Source of the DNA: Clostridiaceae bacterium
GTDB lineage: Bacteria; Bacillota; Clostridia; Monoglobales; Firm-18
Reading direction: 5' to 3'
DNA length: 7,299 nt
Assembly: GCA_012511915.1 (NCBI GenBank)
Contig: JAAZFB010000050.1
Coordinates: 1-7,299, forward strand
The position numbers and the translations under genes were made by a program. Positions within the stretch are counted from its first letter, which is position 1. The number at the start of each line of letters is the position of its first letter. Positions 1-5,972 of this stretch are shown one piece after another. A model generated the notes under the pieces. That model was not told the origin of the DNA, searched no databases, and saw only the letters and a list, made by a program, of their open reading frames with translations.

Positions 1-53
1 ATTTTTTTGCATTTTTCTTTATATTTTTTATATATCAGACTTTGCACTTGGAG

Positions 54-62
54 TTATCCACA
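54..62 (+). promoter_or_regulatory. DnaA-box-like 9-mer
   Basis: TTATCCACA is an exact match to the bacterial DnaA-box consensus. It lies in an AT-rich leader 106 bp before tepA. A second 9-mer with one mismatch, TCTTCCACA, lies at 95-103 in the same orientation, 41 bp away, close to four helical turns. A weak promoter-like pair (TTGCAC at 42-47, TACAGT at 65-70, 17-bp spacer) would put the first box inside the promoter spacer, so DnaA could act as a regulator here. A single 9-mer can occur by chance, and no dnaA or dnaN gene is present, so an origin is not claimed. Confidence 0.35.
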
Positions 63-107
63 AATACAGTAAGTTTCATTTTCAAATTTTCACTTCTTCC
101 ACATATG

Positions 108-125
108 GTAACGGTTGTAACGGTT
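108..125 (+). repeat. tandem 9-bp repeat GTAACGGTT x2
   Basis: Two perfect adjacent copies of GTAACGGTT occupy 108-116 and 117-125 in the tepA leader. They are more GC-rich than the surrounding sequence. Direct repeats 9 bp apart put two identical sites on nearly the same face of the helix, which fits a protein-binding site, but no known operator is recognised. Confidence 0.6.
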
Positions 126-153
126 TTTATTCAAAAAAATGGGGAAACTCAAA

Positions 154-175
154 TATAATAATATATTATGGAAGG
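154..175 (+). promoter_or_regulatory. tepA start region: -10-like box and possible RBS
   Basis: TATAAT at 154-159 is a perfect -10 box, but only a weak -35 (TTCAAA at 130-135, 18-bp spacer) is visible. If this promoter is used, transcription would begin around 166, leaving no leader in front of the ATG at 168. In that case GGAAGG at 170-175 could serve as the ribosome site for an in-frame TTG at 186, about 10 nt further on. The ATG at 168 has only GGGGAA at 141-146 upstream, which is too far for a normal ribosome site. Both boxes are in AT-rich DNA, so chance matches are likely. Confidence 0.3.
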
Positions 176-902
176 TAGTGATAAATTGAAAAATATCCTC
201 TCTGAAGAAAACGCTGAAACAAGTAACGATCAGGCAACCGAAAACCAGAAAGACAACGGTTTGATTGAATCAAAAAATTCTGCTCACAAAATCCAATACC
301 TTACGATAGTCGGGCAAATTGAAGGGCATACCATGTTACCACCCCAAACCAAAAGCACCAAGTACGAGCACGTAATACCACAGCTCGTTTCAATTGAAGA
401 TGATAATACAATTGCAGGTCTGCTAATACTGCTTAACACAGTAGGCGGTGATGTAGAGGCGGGACTTGCCATAGCCGAAATGATTTCCGGTATGTCCAAG
501 CCAACGGTATCCCTTGTACTTGGAGGGGGACATAGTATAGGTGTCCCCTTAGCGGTAGCGGCAAAACAGTCTTTTATTGTGCCAAGCGCAACAATGACCA
601 TACACCCCATCAGAATGAGTGGTGTGGTGATCGGCACTTCCCAAACATACGATTATTTCAACAGGGTACAAGAACGTGTAATAGATTTTATAGTTAGAAA
701 TTCAAAAATATCGTCAGAACAATTTAATGTCCTTATCCGCCAAACAGGTGTTTTAGCAAACGATGTCGGCACAATACTATTTGGAGAGGAAGCAGTAAAC
801 CATGGAATTATTGACCATGTCGGCTCAATAAATCAAGTGCTCAAAACACTGCATGAGTTAATAGAGAAAACACATAATGATAATGGGAAACCTTCAAAAT
901 AA
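168..902 (+). CDS. tepA: ClpP-like serine protease, TepA family
   Basis: This 244-residue protein is a cytoplasmic ClpP/crotonase-fold serine protease of the TepA (YmfB) type, close to the usual length of about 245. After a polar, low-complexity N-terminus (about 1-40), the core shows LLNTVGGDVEAGLAIAE (88-104), the nucleophile motif GGGHSIG with Ser123, and TIHPIRM with His146. Asp199 is a plausible third catalytic residue, ahead of FGEEAVNHGIIDHVG (205-219). TepA differs from true ClpP in the GGGHSIG motif and is not known to need a Clp ATPase. In Bacillus it has been implicated in degrading small acid-soluble spore proteins during spore outgrowth; that role is assumed here, not shown. The start is uncertain: an in-frame TTG at 186 has a better-placed ribosome site. 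Its stop lies 4 bp from the converging stop of ymfH. In Bacillus, tepA is near spoIIIE and the ymf genes in the same direction, so this arrangement is rearranged. Confidence 0.92.
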   Translation: MEGSDKLKNILSEENAETSNDQATENQKDNGLIESKNSAHKIQYLTIVGQIEGHTMLPPQTKSTKYEHVIPQLVSIEDDNTIAGLLILLNTVGGDVEAGLAIAEMISGMSKPTVSLVLGGGHSIGVPLAVAAKQSFIVPSATMTIHPIRMSGVVIGTSQTYDYFNRVQERVIDFIVRNSKISSEQFNVLIRQTGVLANDVGTILFGEEAVNHGIIDHVGSINQVLKTLHELIEKTHNDNGKPSK

Positions 903-906
903 GGCA

Positions 907-2184
907 CTAATACGGACGGATAACCGACATTACGCTATTTTTCTCATTAAAATGGTTTTTCAATCTGTCTTGCGCCTCTGTTAAGGTAATAGCTTCACAG
1001 ATAGAAGGAAATTCGAATATATCAACATTTTTAAACAAACTAGAGACAAATGCATTTGATAAACCTTCAACACTGTTAAATAGTCGTAAAAAGTCGCCTA
1101 TCAGCACCTTTTTGCAGCGTTCAAATTCATCTTCACGTAACGTCGCCTTTTTTATGCCGGATAAAATAATTTCCCTTGCTTTGTCGGGGTTAACACTTTC
1201 TCCGCCTACTATCGAGTGTGCATAATGCATCTCGCAAGAAAACTCCGCTTCGAACCTGTCATTTATCAAGCCTTGCTCATATAATTCATTGTAAATCATA
1301 CTACCTTTGCCGAGCAGCATTTCAAGCAGCACCTCTGTTATTATTTGCTTTTTGTGCATATCGGCACCGTTTAAATTGTTTTCTGCATCTTTAAATCCAA
1401 GTAAAAAAATTGGTGATGCAACACTCAGCTTTTGTTCGATATAATCTTTATTAATTTTAGCCGGCTCATCGGGATATAATCGTTCAATTACCCCGGCCGG
1501 CTTTGCGGTAACATATTTATCTGCATAATACTCAATCTTTTCGGGAATAACATCCCCGCAGATAAACAGCATCATGTTTGACGGATTGTAAAAGGTATTG
1601 TAGCATTTATACAAAACATCAGCGGTTATTTCAGAGATACTCTCTACCGTTCCGGCAATATCGTTACGCACCGGGTGTTTTACATACATTCCACGCAAAA
1701 GATTAAAAAATACCCTCCACGAAGGATCGTCATCATACATCCGTATTTCCTGAGCTATTATGCCCTGTTCTTTTGCGACATTTTCTGCGGTAAAATAAGG
1801 TTTATCAACAAAATCGAGCAGTATTTCAAGGTTATCGTAAAAAGCATTGGTCGTTGAAAAGATGTACGCCGTTAAATTAAAACTGGTATATGCATTTGCG
1901 GATGCACCCGTCTTGCTATATTTATCAAATGCATTTCCCCCGTCTTGTTGTTCAAACAGTTTATGTTCTAGAAAATGTGCCACGCCATCGGGTATTTGGG
2001 TTGCCATTTTATCGCCCGGGGCAATAAACTTGTTATCAACAGAACCAATCTGCGCCGAAAAGCTTGCATAACTTTTGTTATGCCCTTTCTTTGGCAACAC
2101 ATATATTTTCAAACCGCTTTTGTGTGTTGTGCGGTATAGTGTTTCATTAAGCGTTTCACTGTGTATCTTTTCAAATTCCATCAT
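907..2184 (-). CDS. ymfH: M16 peptidase-like protein YmfH (zinc-site subunit)
   Basis: This 425-residue protein belongs to the M16 (pitrilysin/processing peptidase) family and matches Bacillus YmfH in length. The inverted zinc motif HFLEH (His70, Glu73, His74) is intact, followed by KLFEQQDGG and GASANAYTSFNLTAY (93-107). Glu139 or Glu146 in KEQGIIAQEIRMYDDDP would supply the third zinc ligand. The C-terminal half (about 195-425) is the second M16 domain but lacks the Arg/Tyr pair: the matching stretch reads YNELYEQGLINDRF. No signal peptide is visible, so it should be cytoplasmic. It overlaps the end of ymfF by 4 nt (ATGA), with AAGGAAAGG upstream and a second ATG directly after the first, so the two are translationally coupled. 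Some annotation systems link YmfF/YmfH with elongation factor P 5-aminopentanol modification because of the ymf cluster; the substrate is not proven. It is the last gene of the operon. Confidence 0.94.
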   Translation of the reverse strand: MMEFEKIHSETLNETLYRTTHKSGLKIYVLPKKGHNKSYASFSAQIGSVDNKFIAPGDKMATQIPDGVAHFLEHKLFEQQDGGNAFDKYSKTGASANAYTSFNLTAYIFSTTNAFYDNLEILLDFVDKPYFTAENVAKEQGIIAQEIRMYDDDPSWRVFFNLLRGMYVKHPVRNDIAGTVESISEITADVLYKCYNTFYNPSNMMLFICGDVIPEKIEYYADKYVTAKPAGVIERLYPDEPAKINKDYIEQKLSVASPIFLLGFKDAENNLNGADMHKKQIITEVLLEMLLGKGSMIYNELYEQGLINDRFEAEFSCEMHYAHSIVGGESVNPDKAREIILSGIKKATLREDEFERCKKVLIGDFLRLFNSVEGLSNAFVSSLFKNVDIFEFPSICEAITLTEAQDRLKNHFNEKNSVMSVIRPY

Positions 2185-3449
2185 GCGCTTTGTGTTTCCT
2201 TTCCTTTTAAAAAATATACCGTATCCGGCACAATATCTTTGGCAATATCAACAACATCTTTTGCAGCAACATTTTTAACTTGTTCGACAAACTGGTCAAA
2301 GTCGATTTGTGAGCCCATAAGCAGCCGTCCTAACCAATAATCCTCCATCATGGCGGCACTGTCGGCAATTGACTTAATACTATTCACCGTTGTTAAAACG
2401 GCGGCGGATAATTCATCTTCTGTAATGTCGTTGTTTTGTATGTGCTTTAGCTGTAACATAATTTCATCAAACGCCTTTTGGAAATCAGCAACTTCTATAC
2501 CCGAATTAACGGATAAATACCCTTTAAACGCTTCTGCTCTTGATGATACATAGTATGCAAGGGAAAGCCTTTCACGCACATTATTAAACAGCTTAGAATA
2601 CGGACCTCCTCCGAACAATGCGTTAAATATAACAAGTGCAGGATATCTTTCGCTTGTGATATTTATACCGGTGTTAAACCCACTACTTAGTTTCCCCTGG
2701 GCAATGTTCTCAGTTTCAGTTACCCTTTTTAGTTGGTTTGCGGCTTTTATAATTTGCGTCTTAGGATAATGCGGACTTTCACAGTTTGTATTCGAAAACA
2801 TTTGCTCTAACCGCTGTCGTACCCAATCTATATCGATGTCTCCGCATATAAATACATCAACCGGACTTGTCAATAACACATCTTTATAATGCTGATATAA
2901 TTGCGTTTGACTTATCTCATCTATCTGTTCTACAACACCTTGTTCCCTTACACCGTGAGGCTCATTTTCACACATTATTTCAATGCAACGCATATTAGCA
3001 TAACTTCTTTTGTCGTTAATAAGCGATAATATAAGCCGCCGCAAGCTCTCCTTTTCCTGCATAACGTGTTGTTCGGAAAAACTCGTTTGCCCCGTTACAA
3101 TTTCTTGGGCAAGTGAAAATACGCTTTCTGTAATGCCCTGTTTGTTTGCTATATAAGCCTCATTAATAAACTCAAAATTAATATGGATAATTTGCAAATC
3201 ACCTTTTTTGCGCACTCCGCAATCAAGGATTGCGCCGTAAAGCTCATCAAGACGTCTGCTAAGTTGTGCGGTATCCGGATATGAAGGGCAAGCTCTTTTG
3301 ATTACATTAGAAAGCAATGCATTTATTGTTGCCTCTTGCATAGTAAGAGGACGATGAAAATAAAAGCCGAGGGATGTTGTTTTAAATTTATTTGTGTTAA
3401 TGTGATGCAGATTTACACCTTTTTTTATGGTAAAAGACTGTATGCTCAT
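2181..3449 (-). CDS. ymfF: M16 peptidase-like protein YmfF (non-catalytic partner)
   Basis: This 422-residue protein has two M16-type domains (about 1-205 and 225-422) and matches YmfF in length. The HxxEH zinc motif is absent: the equivalent region reads NALLSNVIKRA (43-53), so it cannot bind zinc like YmfH. Conserved M16 landmarks are present, such as RRLDELYGA (65-73), VFICGD (199-204) and FGGGPYSKLFNNVRERLSLAYYVSS (279-303). In the last of these, Arg292 and Tyr299 sit seven apart like the substrate-binding Arg/Tyr pair of catalytic M16 enzymes. It is therefore likely the obligate partner of YmfH, as in mitochondrial processing peptidase. The ATG at 3449 has only a weak ribosome site (AGAAAG, about 12 nt away) and lies 34 nt after a structured repeat element, so its translation may be controlled separately from the upstream genes. 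Confidence 0.94.
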   Translation of the reverse strand: MSIQSFTIKKGVNLHHINTNKFKTTSLGFYFHRPLTMQEATINALLSNVIKRACPSYPDTAQLSRRLDELYGAILDCGVRKKGDLQIIHINFEFINEAYIANKQGITESVFSLAQEIVTGQTSFSEQHVMQEKESLRRLILSLINDKRSYANMRCIEIMCENEPHGVREQGVVEQIDEISQTQLYQHYKDVLLTSPVDVFICGDIDIDWVRQRLEQMFSNTNCESPHYPKTQIIKAANQLKRVTETENIAQGKLSSGFNTGINITSERYPALVIFNALFGGGPYSKLFNNVRERLSLAYYVSSRAEAFKGYLSVNSGIEVADFQKAFDEIMLQLKHIQNNDITEDELSAAVLTTVNSIKSIADSAAMMEDYWLGRLLMGSQIDFDQFVEQVKNVAAKDVVDIAKDIVPDTVYFLKGKETQSA

Positions 3450-3482
3450 ATGAAATCGCTACTTTCTGTTATATTATTTGAA

Positions 3483-3548
3483 AGTGTTGAATATTTGTAT
3501 GGCATAAATTTTATGCGGCAAATACCACATCCCCAATTATTCAACACT
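3483..3548. repeat. structured palindromic element, copy A
   Basis: This is an 11-bp perfect inverted repeat (AGTGTTGAATA at 3483-3493, TATTCAACACT at 3538-3548). After one mismatch it continues for three more pairs (3495-3497 with 3534-3536). Inside, GCATAAA-T-TTTATGC (3502-3516) forms a second hairpin, and TATTTG (3492-3497) can pair with CAAATA (3519-3524). The right arm overlaps the last codons and stop of the 184-residue membrane protein; the left arm lies 34 nt before ymfF. It has no T-run, so it is not an ordinary terminator. The same architecture recurs at 5974-6035. Confidence 0.72.
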
Positions 3549-4091
3549 CCCTATTTTTTTTATCTGCTTAGTCTTTGGCTTTTTTATGTTTTTCATGCGG
3601 TATAGATAAACGATAATTTCTACTACTAAAGATACACCGATTAAAATAAATAACATTTCCATAAGCCGTTTGGTATTCGCTAAGTATTCAAGAGCAGATA
3701 CTATCCAACTTGTAATTATAGAATTTTCCAGAAACGGATTAAGCCTCTTTAAGAAATAGAAAAAAGGCTGCAACGCAACACACCAAAAAAATCCTGCAGC
3801 GGTTGAAAACGAATAAATCGCGGCAATTTTATATCCGTTAACTTTTTTCAGTCTCCATAAAACTATAAATACTATCCCTCCGGCTGCCGCCAAACCAAAC
3901 AGCACCCATAAGATTTTCGGCATTGCACTTCCCAAATTACCACCATATTTGAACAGGCTGGCGTTATAGATATAAAGCAGCAAAATAGAGGCAGCAATTG
4001 CATACGCAAACTGCAATAAAAAATCATTTGCAATTTTTTCGCTTTTTGATATTCTCACTCTTCTGTCGGTAATTGGTTTGTTATTACTCAA
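3537..4091 (-). CDS. four-helix membrane protein, function unknown
   Basis: This 184-residue protein is not recognised. A basic N-terminus (ITDRRVRISKSEK) precedes four likely membrane segments at about 23-44, 59-80, 88-113 and 143-165. A lysine-rich tail (KNIKKPKTKQIKKIG) follows. By the positive-inside rule both ends would face the cytoplasm. No catalytic motif is visible. The start is a TTG at 4091 with a strong AGGAGGAG ribosome site 6 nt upstream that overlaps the rsmE stop codon, so it is coupled to rsmE. The final codons (S-V-E-stop) are part of the inverted-repeat element at 3483-3548, so the element may have reshaped the C-terminus. Position in an rsmE-ymfF-ymfH operon gives no clear functional clue. 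That it is a real gene is supported by its length, its ribosome site and its hydrophobicity pattern. Confidence 0.8.
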   Translation of the reverse strand: MSNNKPITDRRVRISKSEKIANDFLLQFAYAIAASILLLYIYNASLFKYGGNLGSAMPKILWVLFGLAAAGGIVFIVLWRLKKVNGYKIAAIYSFSTAAGFFWCVALQPFFYFLKRLNPFLENSIITSWIVSALEYLANTKRLMEMLFILIGVSLVVEIIVYLYRMKNIKKPKTKQIKKIGSVE

Positions 4092-4097
4092 GTTTTT

Positions 4098-4105
4098 CTC
4101 CTCCT
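4098..4105 (-). promoter_or_regulatory. ribosome binding site deciding a TTG start
   Basis: AGGAGGAG on the minus strand lies 6 nt before the TTG at 4091 and overlaps the TAG stop of rsmE (4106-4104). No ATG is available nearby, so this site fixes the TTG as the start of the membrane protein and indicates coupled translation. Confidence 0.75.
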
Positions 4106-4853
4106 ATATCTGTCCTTTAATATACATTATTATGGGAATTACCGCGGCAGCAGCTGTTTCGGTGCGTAAAATGCGTTTTCCCAAAGTTACGATATGAATA
4201 TTATTTTGTTGCGCAAACAATACTTCGGCGGGTTCAAAACCGCCTTCGGGGCCGATAAGTATTGCTATTTGCGAAAATTCGCCGTTCCCTATAACATCTT
4301 TGAGCCCGGTTTTTTGCTCTTGCTCATAAAACATTATTGCGGTTTCCGCTTTTGACATTTGCAAAACCGCCTCGGAAAAATGTATTGCCTGTGCTACTTG
4401 GGGTATAATTGCCCTGCCGCTTTGCTTTGCCGCCTCTTGTGCAATCTTTTGCCATCTGGTATACTTTTCGGGCGACCTTGCAATGCATCTTTTCGAAATA
4501 ACCGGAACAATTTCTGCAACACCCAATTCGGTACACTTTTGAATAATGTATTCCATCTTTGCGTTTTTAGGAACAGCTTGATAAAGCACAATATTAATAT
4601 CCGGCTCAGCAAGGGACTTTTGTTTGTCAGTCAATTTAACATTTATCTGTGTCTTTGAAATATTCTCTATTACCGCAGTATAGTCAAAACCCTCACCATC
4701 ACATAGGGTAATTTGTTCACCGCATGTCATCCTTAATACATTGCTTATGTGCTTGACATCTGTACCGACAATAACAGCACCGTCTTTTGCTATTTGGTTT
4801 TTTGCAACAAAAAATCTTGGCATAATAAAAACCCCGTTTTTCATATGCATCAT
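4104..4853 (-). CDS. rsmE: 16S rRNA (uracil-1498-N3)-methyltransferase RsmE
   Basis: RsmE methylates N3 of U1498 in 16S rRNA using S-adenosylmethionine. The protein shows an N-terminal PUA-like domain (about 11-82, starting MPRFFV, with HISNVLRMTCGEQITLCDG). A SPOUT (knotted) methyltransferase domain follows, with KCTELGV (106-112), EAAKQSGR (140-147), ILIGPEGGF (198-206) and LGKRILRTETA (224-234). The last two form the cofactor site and are intact. Length 249 fits the family at about 240-250. Two starts are possible. The ATG at 4853 has GAGCAGG 5 nt upstream. The ATG at 4823 matches the usual family N-terminus MPRFFV and has CGGGG 8 nt upstream, inside a small AAAAAC-GGG-GTTTTT inverted repeat (4827-4841). 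RsmE is often preceded by prmA; here it is the first gene of its operon, with its own promoter. Confidence 0.96.
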   Translation of the reverse strand: MMHMKNGVFIMPRFFVAKNQIAKDGAVIVGTDVKHISNVLRMTCGEQITLCDGEGFDYTAVIENISKTQINVKLTDKQKSLAEPDINIVLYQAVPKNAKMEYIIQKCTELGVAEIVPVISKRCIARSPEKYTRWQKIAQEAAKQSGRAIIPQVAQAIHFSEAVLQMSKAETAIMFYEQEQKTGLKDVIGNGEFSQIAILIGPEGGFEPAEVLFAQQNNIHIVTLGKRILRTETAAAAVIPIIMYIKGQI

Positions 4854-4870
4854 TAATACCTGCTCAAAAC

Positions 4871-4899
4871 ATTATAACACCGGTTAAATAAAAAAACAA
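4871..4899 (-). promoter_or_regulatory. sigma-A-type promoter of the rsmE operon
   Basis: On the minus strand, TTGTTT (4899-4894) and a perfect TATAAT (4876-4871) are separated by 17 bp. TGT directly before the -10 makes it an extended -10 promoter. Transcription should begin near 4864, giving only about 11 nt before the ATG at 4853 and about 41 nt before the ATG at 4823. Confidence 0.7.
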
Positions 4900-4917
4900 G
4901 TGAAAACGAATTTGTTG

Positions 4918-4946
4918 TTGAAAGCAACCATTTAGTATGATAGAAT
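4918..4946 (+). promoter_or_regulatory. sigma-A-type promoter of thyA
   Basis: TTGAAA (4918-4923) and TAGAAT (4941-4946) are separated by 17 bp. Transcription would start near 4953, which leaves no leader for the ATG at 4957 and supports translation from the ATG at 4981. The -35 box sits in a short inverted repeat (GTTG-AAAG-CAAC, 4917-4928). This promoter is back to back with the rsmE promoter, the two -35 boxes being 18 bp apart. Confidence 0.65.
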
Positions 4947-4980
4947 TGATTTACAAATGTTGCATTATAGGGGTGGAATA

Positions 4981-5811
4981 ATGAGCTTAGCCGATAATAT
5001 CTTTATAAAAAATTGCACTGATATCCTAAATAACGGGTATTGGGATACCGATTGTGATGTCCGTCCAAAATGGGAAGACGGCACAAGTGCACACTCGGTT
5101 AAATTGTTTGGTGTGGTAAACAGATACGACTTGTCAGTCGAATTCCCTATATTAACCATAAGGAAAACTAACATTCCCGCCGCAGTAGATGAACTGTTAT
5201 GGATTTGGCAGAAAAAATCAAACAATATTGCCGACTTAAACAGCAAAATTTGGGATGCTTGGGCAGACGATAATGGCTCTATAGGTAAGGCATACGGTTA
5301 TCAGCTTGGTATACAGCACAAATATAAAGAAGGCATGTTTGACCAGGTCGACAGGGTACTGTTTGATTTAAAAAACACGCCTAACAGCAGACGCATTATC
5401 ACCAATATATACAACCACAACGATTTACATGAAATGAATTTGTATCCTTGCGCATACAGCGTTACATTTAATGTAACCGGTAACAAGTTAAACGCCATTC
5501 TAAACCAACGCTCGCAAGATATGCTTGTTGCAAACAATTGGAATGTCTGTCAATACGCCGTACTTGTACATATGTTTGCGCAAGTAAGCAATTTGAAGGT
5601 GGGTGATCTTATTCACGTCATTGCAGATTCGCATATTTATGACCGCCACATACCTTTATTAAAAGAAGTTATTGAAAAAAAACCTTTTGAAGCACCACCC
5701 TTTTTTATAGATAACAGTATATCCGATTTTTATAAATTCACCGCACAAAGTGTCGGAGTTTCTGATTACAATTACCACGCGTTAAACCATAAAATTCCTG
5801 TAGCGGTCTGA
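4981..5811 (+). CDS. thyA: thymidylate synthase ThyA
   Basis: ThyA converts dUMP to dTMP with methylene-tetrahydrofolate in the cytoplasm. From the ATG at 4981 the protein has 276 residues, within the family range. Key residues are all present (this numbering): Arg137-Arg138 for phosphate binding in NSRRIITN; the nucleophile Cys157 in NLYPCAYS, where E. coli has an APCHA-type motif; Arg177 and Asp180 in NQRSQD; Asn188 in NNWNV; His218 and Tyr220 in DSHIYDRH; and the C-terminal PVAV that closes over the active site. LLWIWQKKSN (72-81) is the usual folate-side segment. The start was chosen because AGGGGTGG lies just upstream (4970-4977); an in-frame ATG at 4957 lacks a ribosome site and sits at the predicted transcript start. 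Dihydrofolate reductase often follows thyA but is not here. No convincing terminator follows. Confidence 0.96.
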   Translation: MSLADNIFIKNCTDILNNGYWDTDCDVRPKWEDGTSAHSVKLFGVVNRYDLSVEFPILTIRKTNIPAAVDELLWIWQKKSNNIADLNSKIWDAWADDNGSIGKAYGYQLGIQHKYKEGMFDQVDRVLFDLKNTPNSRRIITNIYNHNDLHEMNLYPCAYSVTFNVTGNKLNAILNQRSQDMLVANNWNVCQYAVLVHMFAQVSNLKVGDLIHVIADSHIYDRHIPLLKEVIEKKPFEAPPFFIDNSISDFYKFTAQSVGVSDYNYHALNHKIPVAV

Positions 5812-5870
5812 TTCTACACGACCGACACCCCTTTTGAATATTCCGGTATCAATTAACAAAATGGTGAACA

Positions 5871-5899
5871 TTGACATATTTAGTATAAAGTGTTATACT
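5871..5899 (+). promoter_or_regulatory. near-consensus sigma-A promoter of the cyclase gene
   Basis: TTGACA (5871-5876) is a perfect -35 and TATACT (5894-5899) differs from the -10 consensus in one base; the spacer is the ideal 17 bp. Transcription would start near 5906. Such a strong core promoter usually needs a repressor, and a palindrome covers the -10 and part of the spacer. Confidence 0.8.
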
Positions 5900-5900
5900 A
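5881..5900 (+). promoter_or_regulatory. palindromic operator candidate overlapping the -10
   Basis: TAGTATAA-AGTG-TTATACTA is a perfect 8-bp inverted repeat with a 4-nt centre, lying across the spacer and -10 box. Size and position fit a dimeric repressor blocking RNA polymerase. Its centre, AGTGTTATA (5889-5897), recurs at 5943-5951 in the centre of the next palindrome, 54 bp on. The regulator is not encoded in the window. Confidence 0.55.
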
Positions 5901-5921
5901 ATATTGTAATTTTTCTATGTA

Positions 5922-5969
5922 ATACTAAATTCAATCAAATATAGTGTTATATTTGATTGAATTCAGTAT
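5922..5969 (+). repeat. 48-nt hairpin with 22-bp arms
   Basis: Arms at 5922-5943 and 5948-5969 are complementary at 21 of 22 positions (the mismatch is 5927 against 5964) around a 4-nt loop. It lies in the predicted 5' leader of the cyclase mRNA, about 15 nt after the expected transcript start. No T-run follows, so it is not an ordinary terminator. The AT-rich stem could instead act as a DNA cruciform or a binding palindrome. Confidence 0.8.
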
Positions 5970-5972
5970 AAG

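Noticed and set aside
1..167. Chromosomal or plasmid replication origin
   Set aside because: One exact and one imperfect DnaA box with no iterons, dnaA, dnaN or rep gene are not enough.
284..637. Minus-strand 117-residue reading frame inside tepA
   Set aside because: It is antisense to the conserved catalytic core of TepA and has no ribosome site.
3474..3560. Classical MITE insertion
   Set aside because: Terminal inverted repeats are present, but no target-site duplication is visible at either copy and no transposase is in the window.
3336..3605. Plus-strand 89-residue reading frame
   Set aside because: It is the antisense shadow of the ymfF start, the repeat element and the end of the membrane protein gene.
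5800..5836. Intrinsic terminator after thyA (CGGTC...GACCG then CCCCTTTT)
   Set aside because: The stem is 5 bp with an 11-nt loop and the T-run is short and not adjacent to it.
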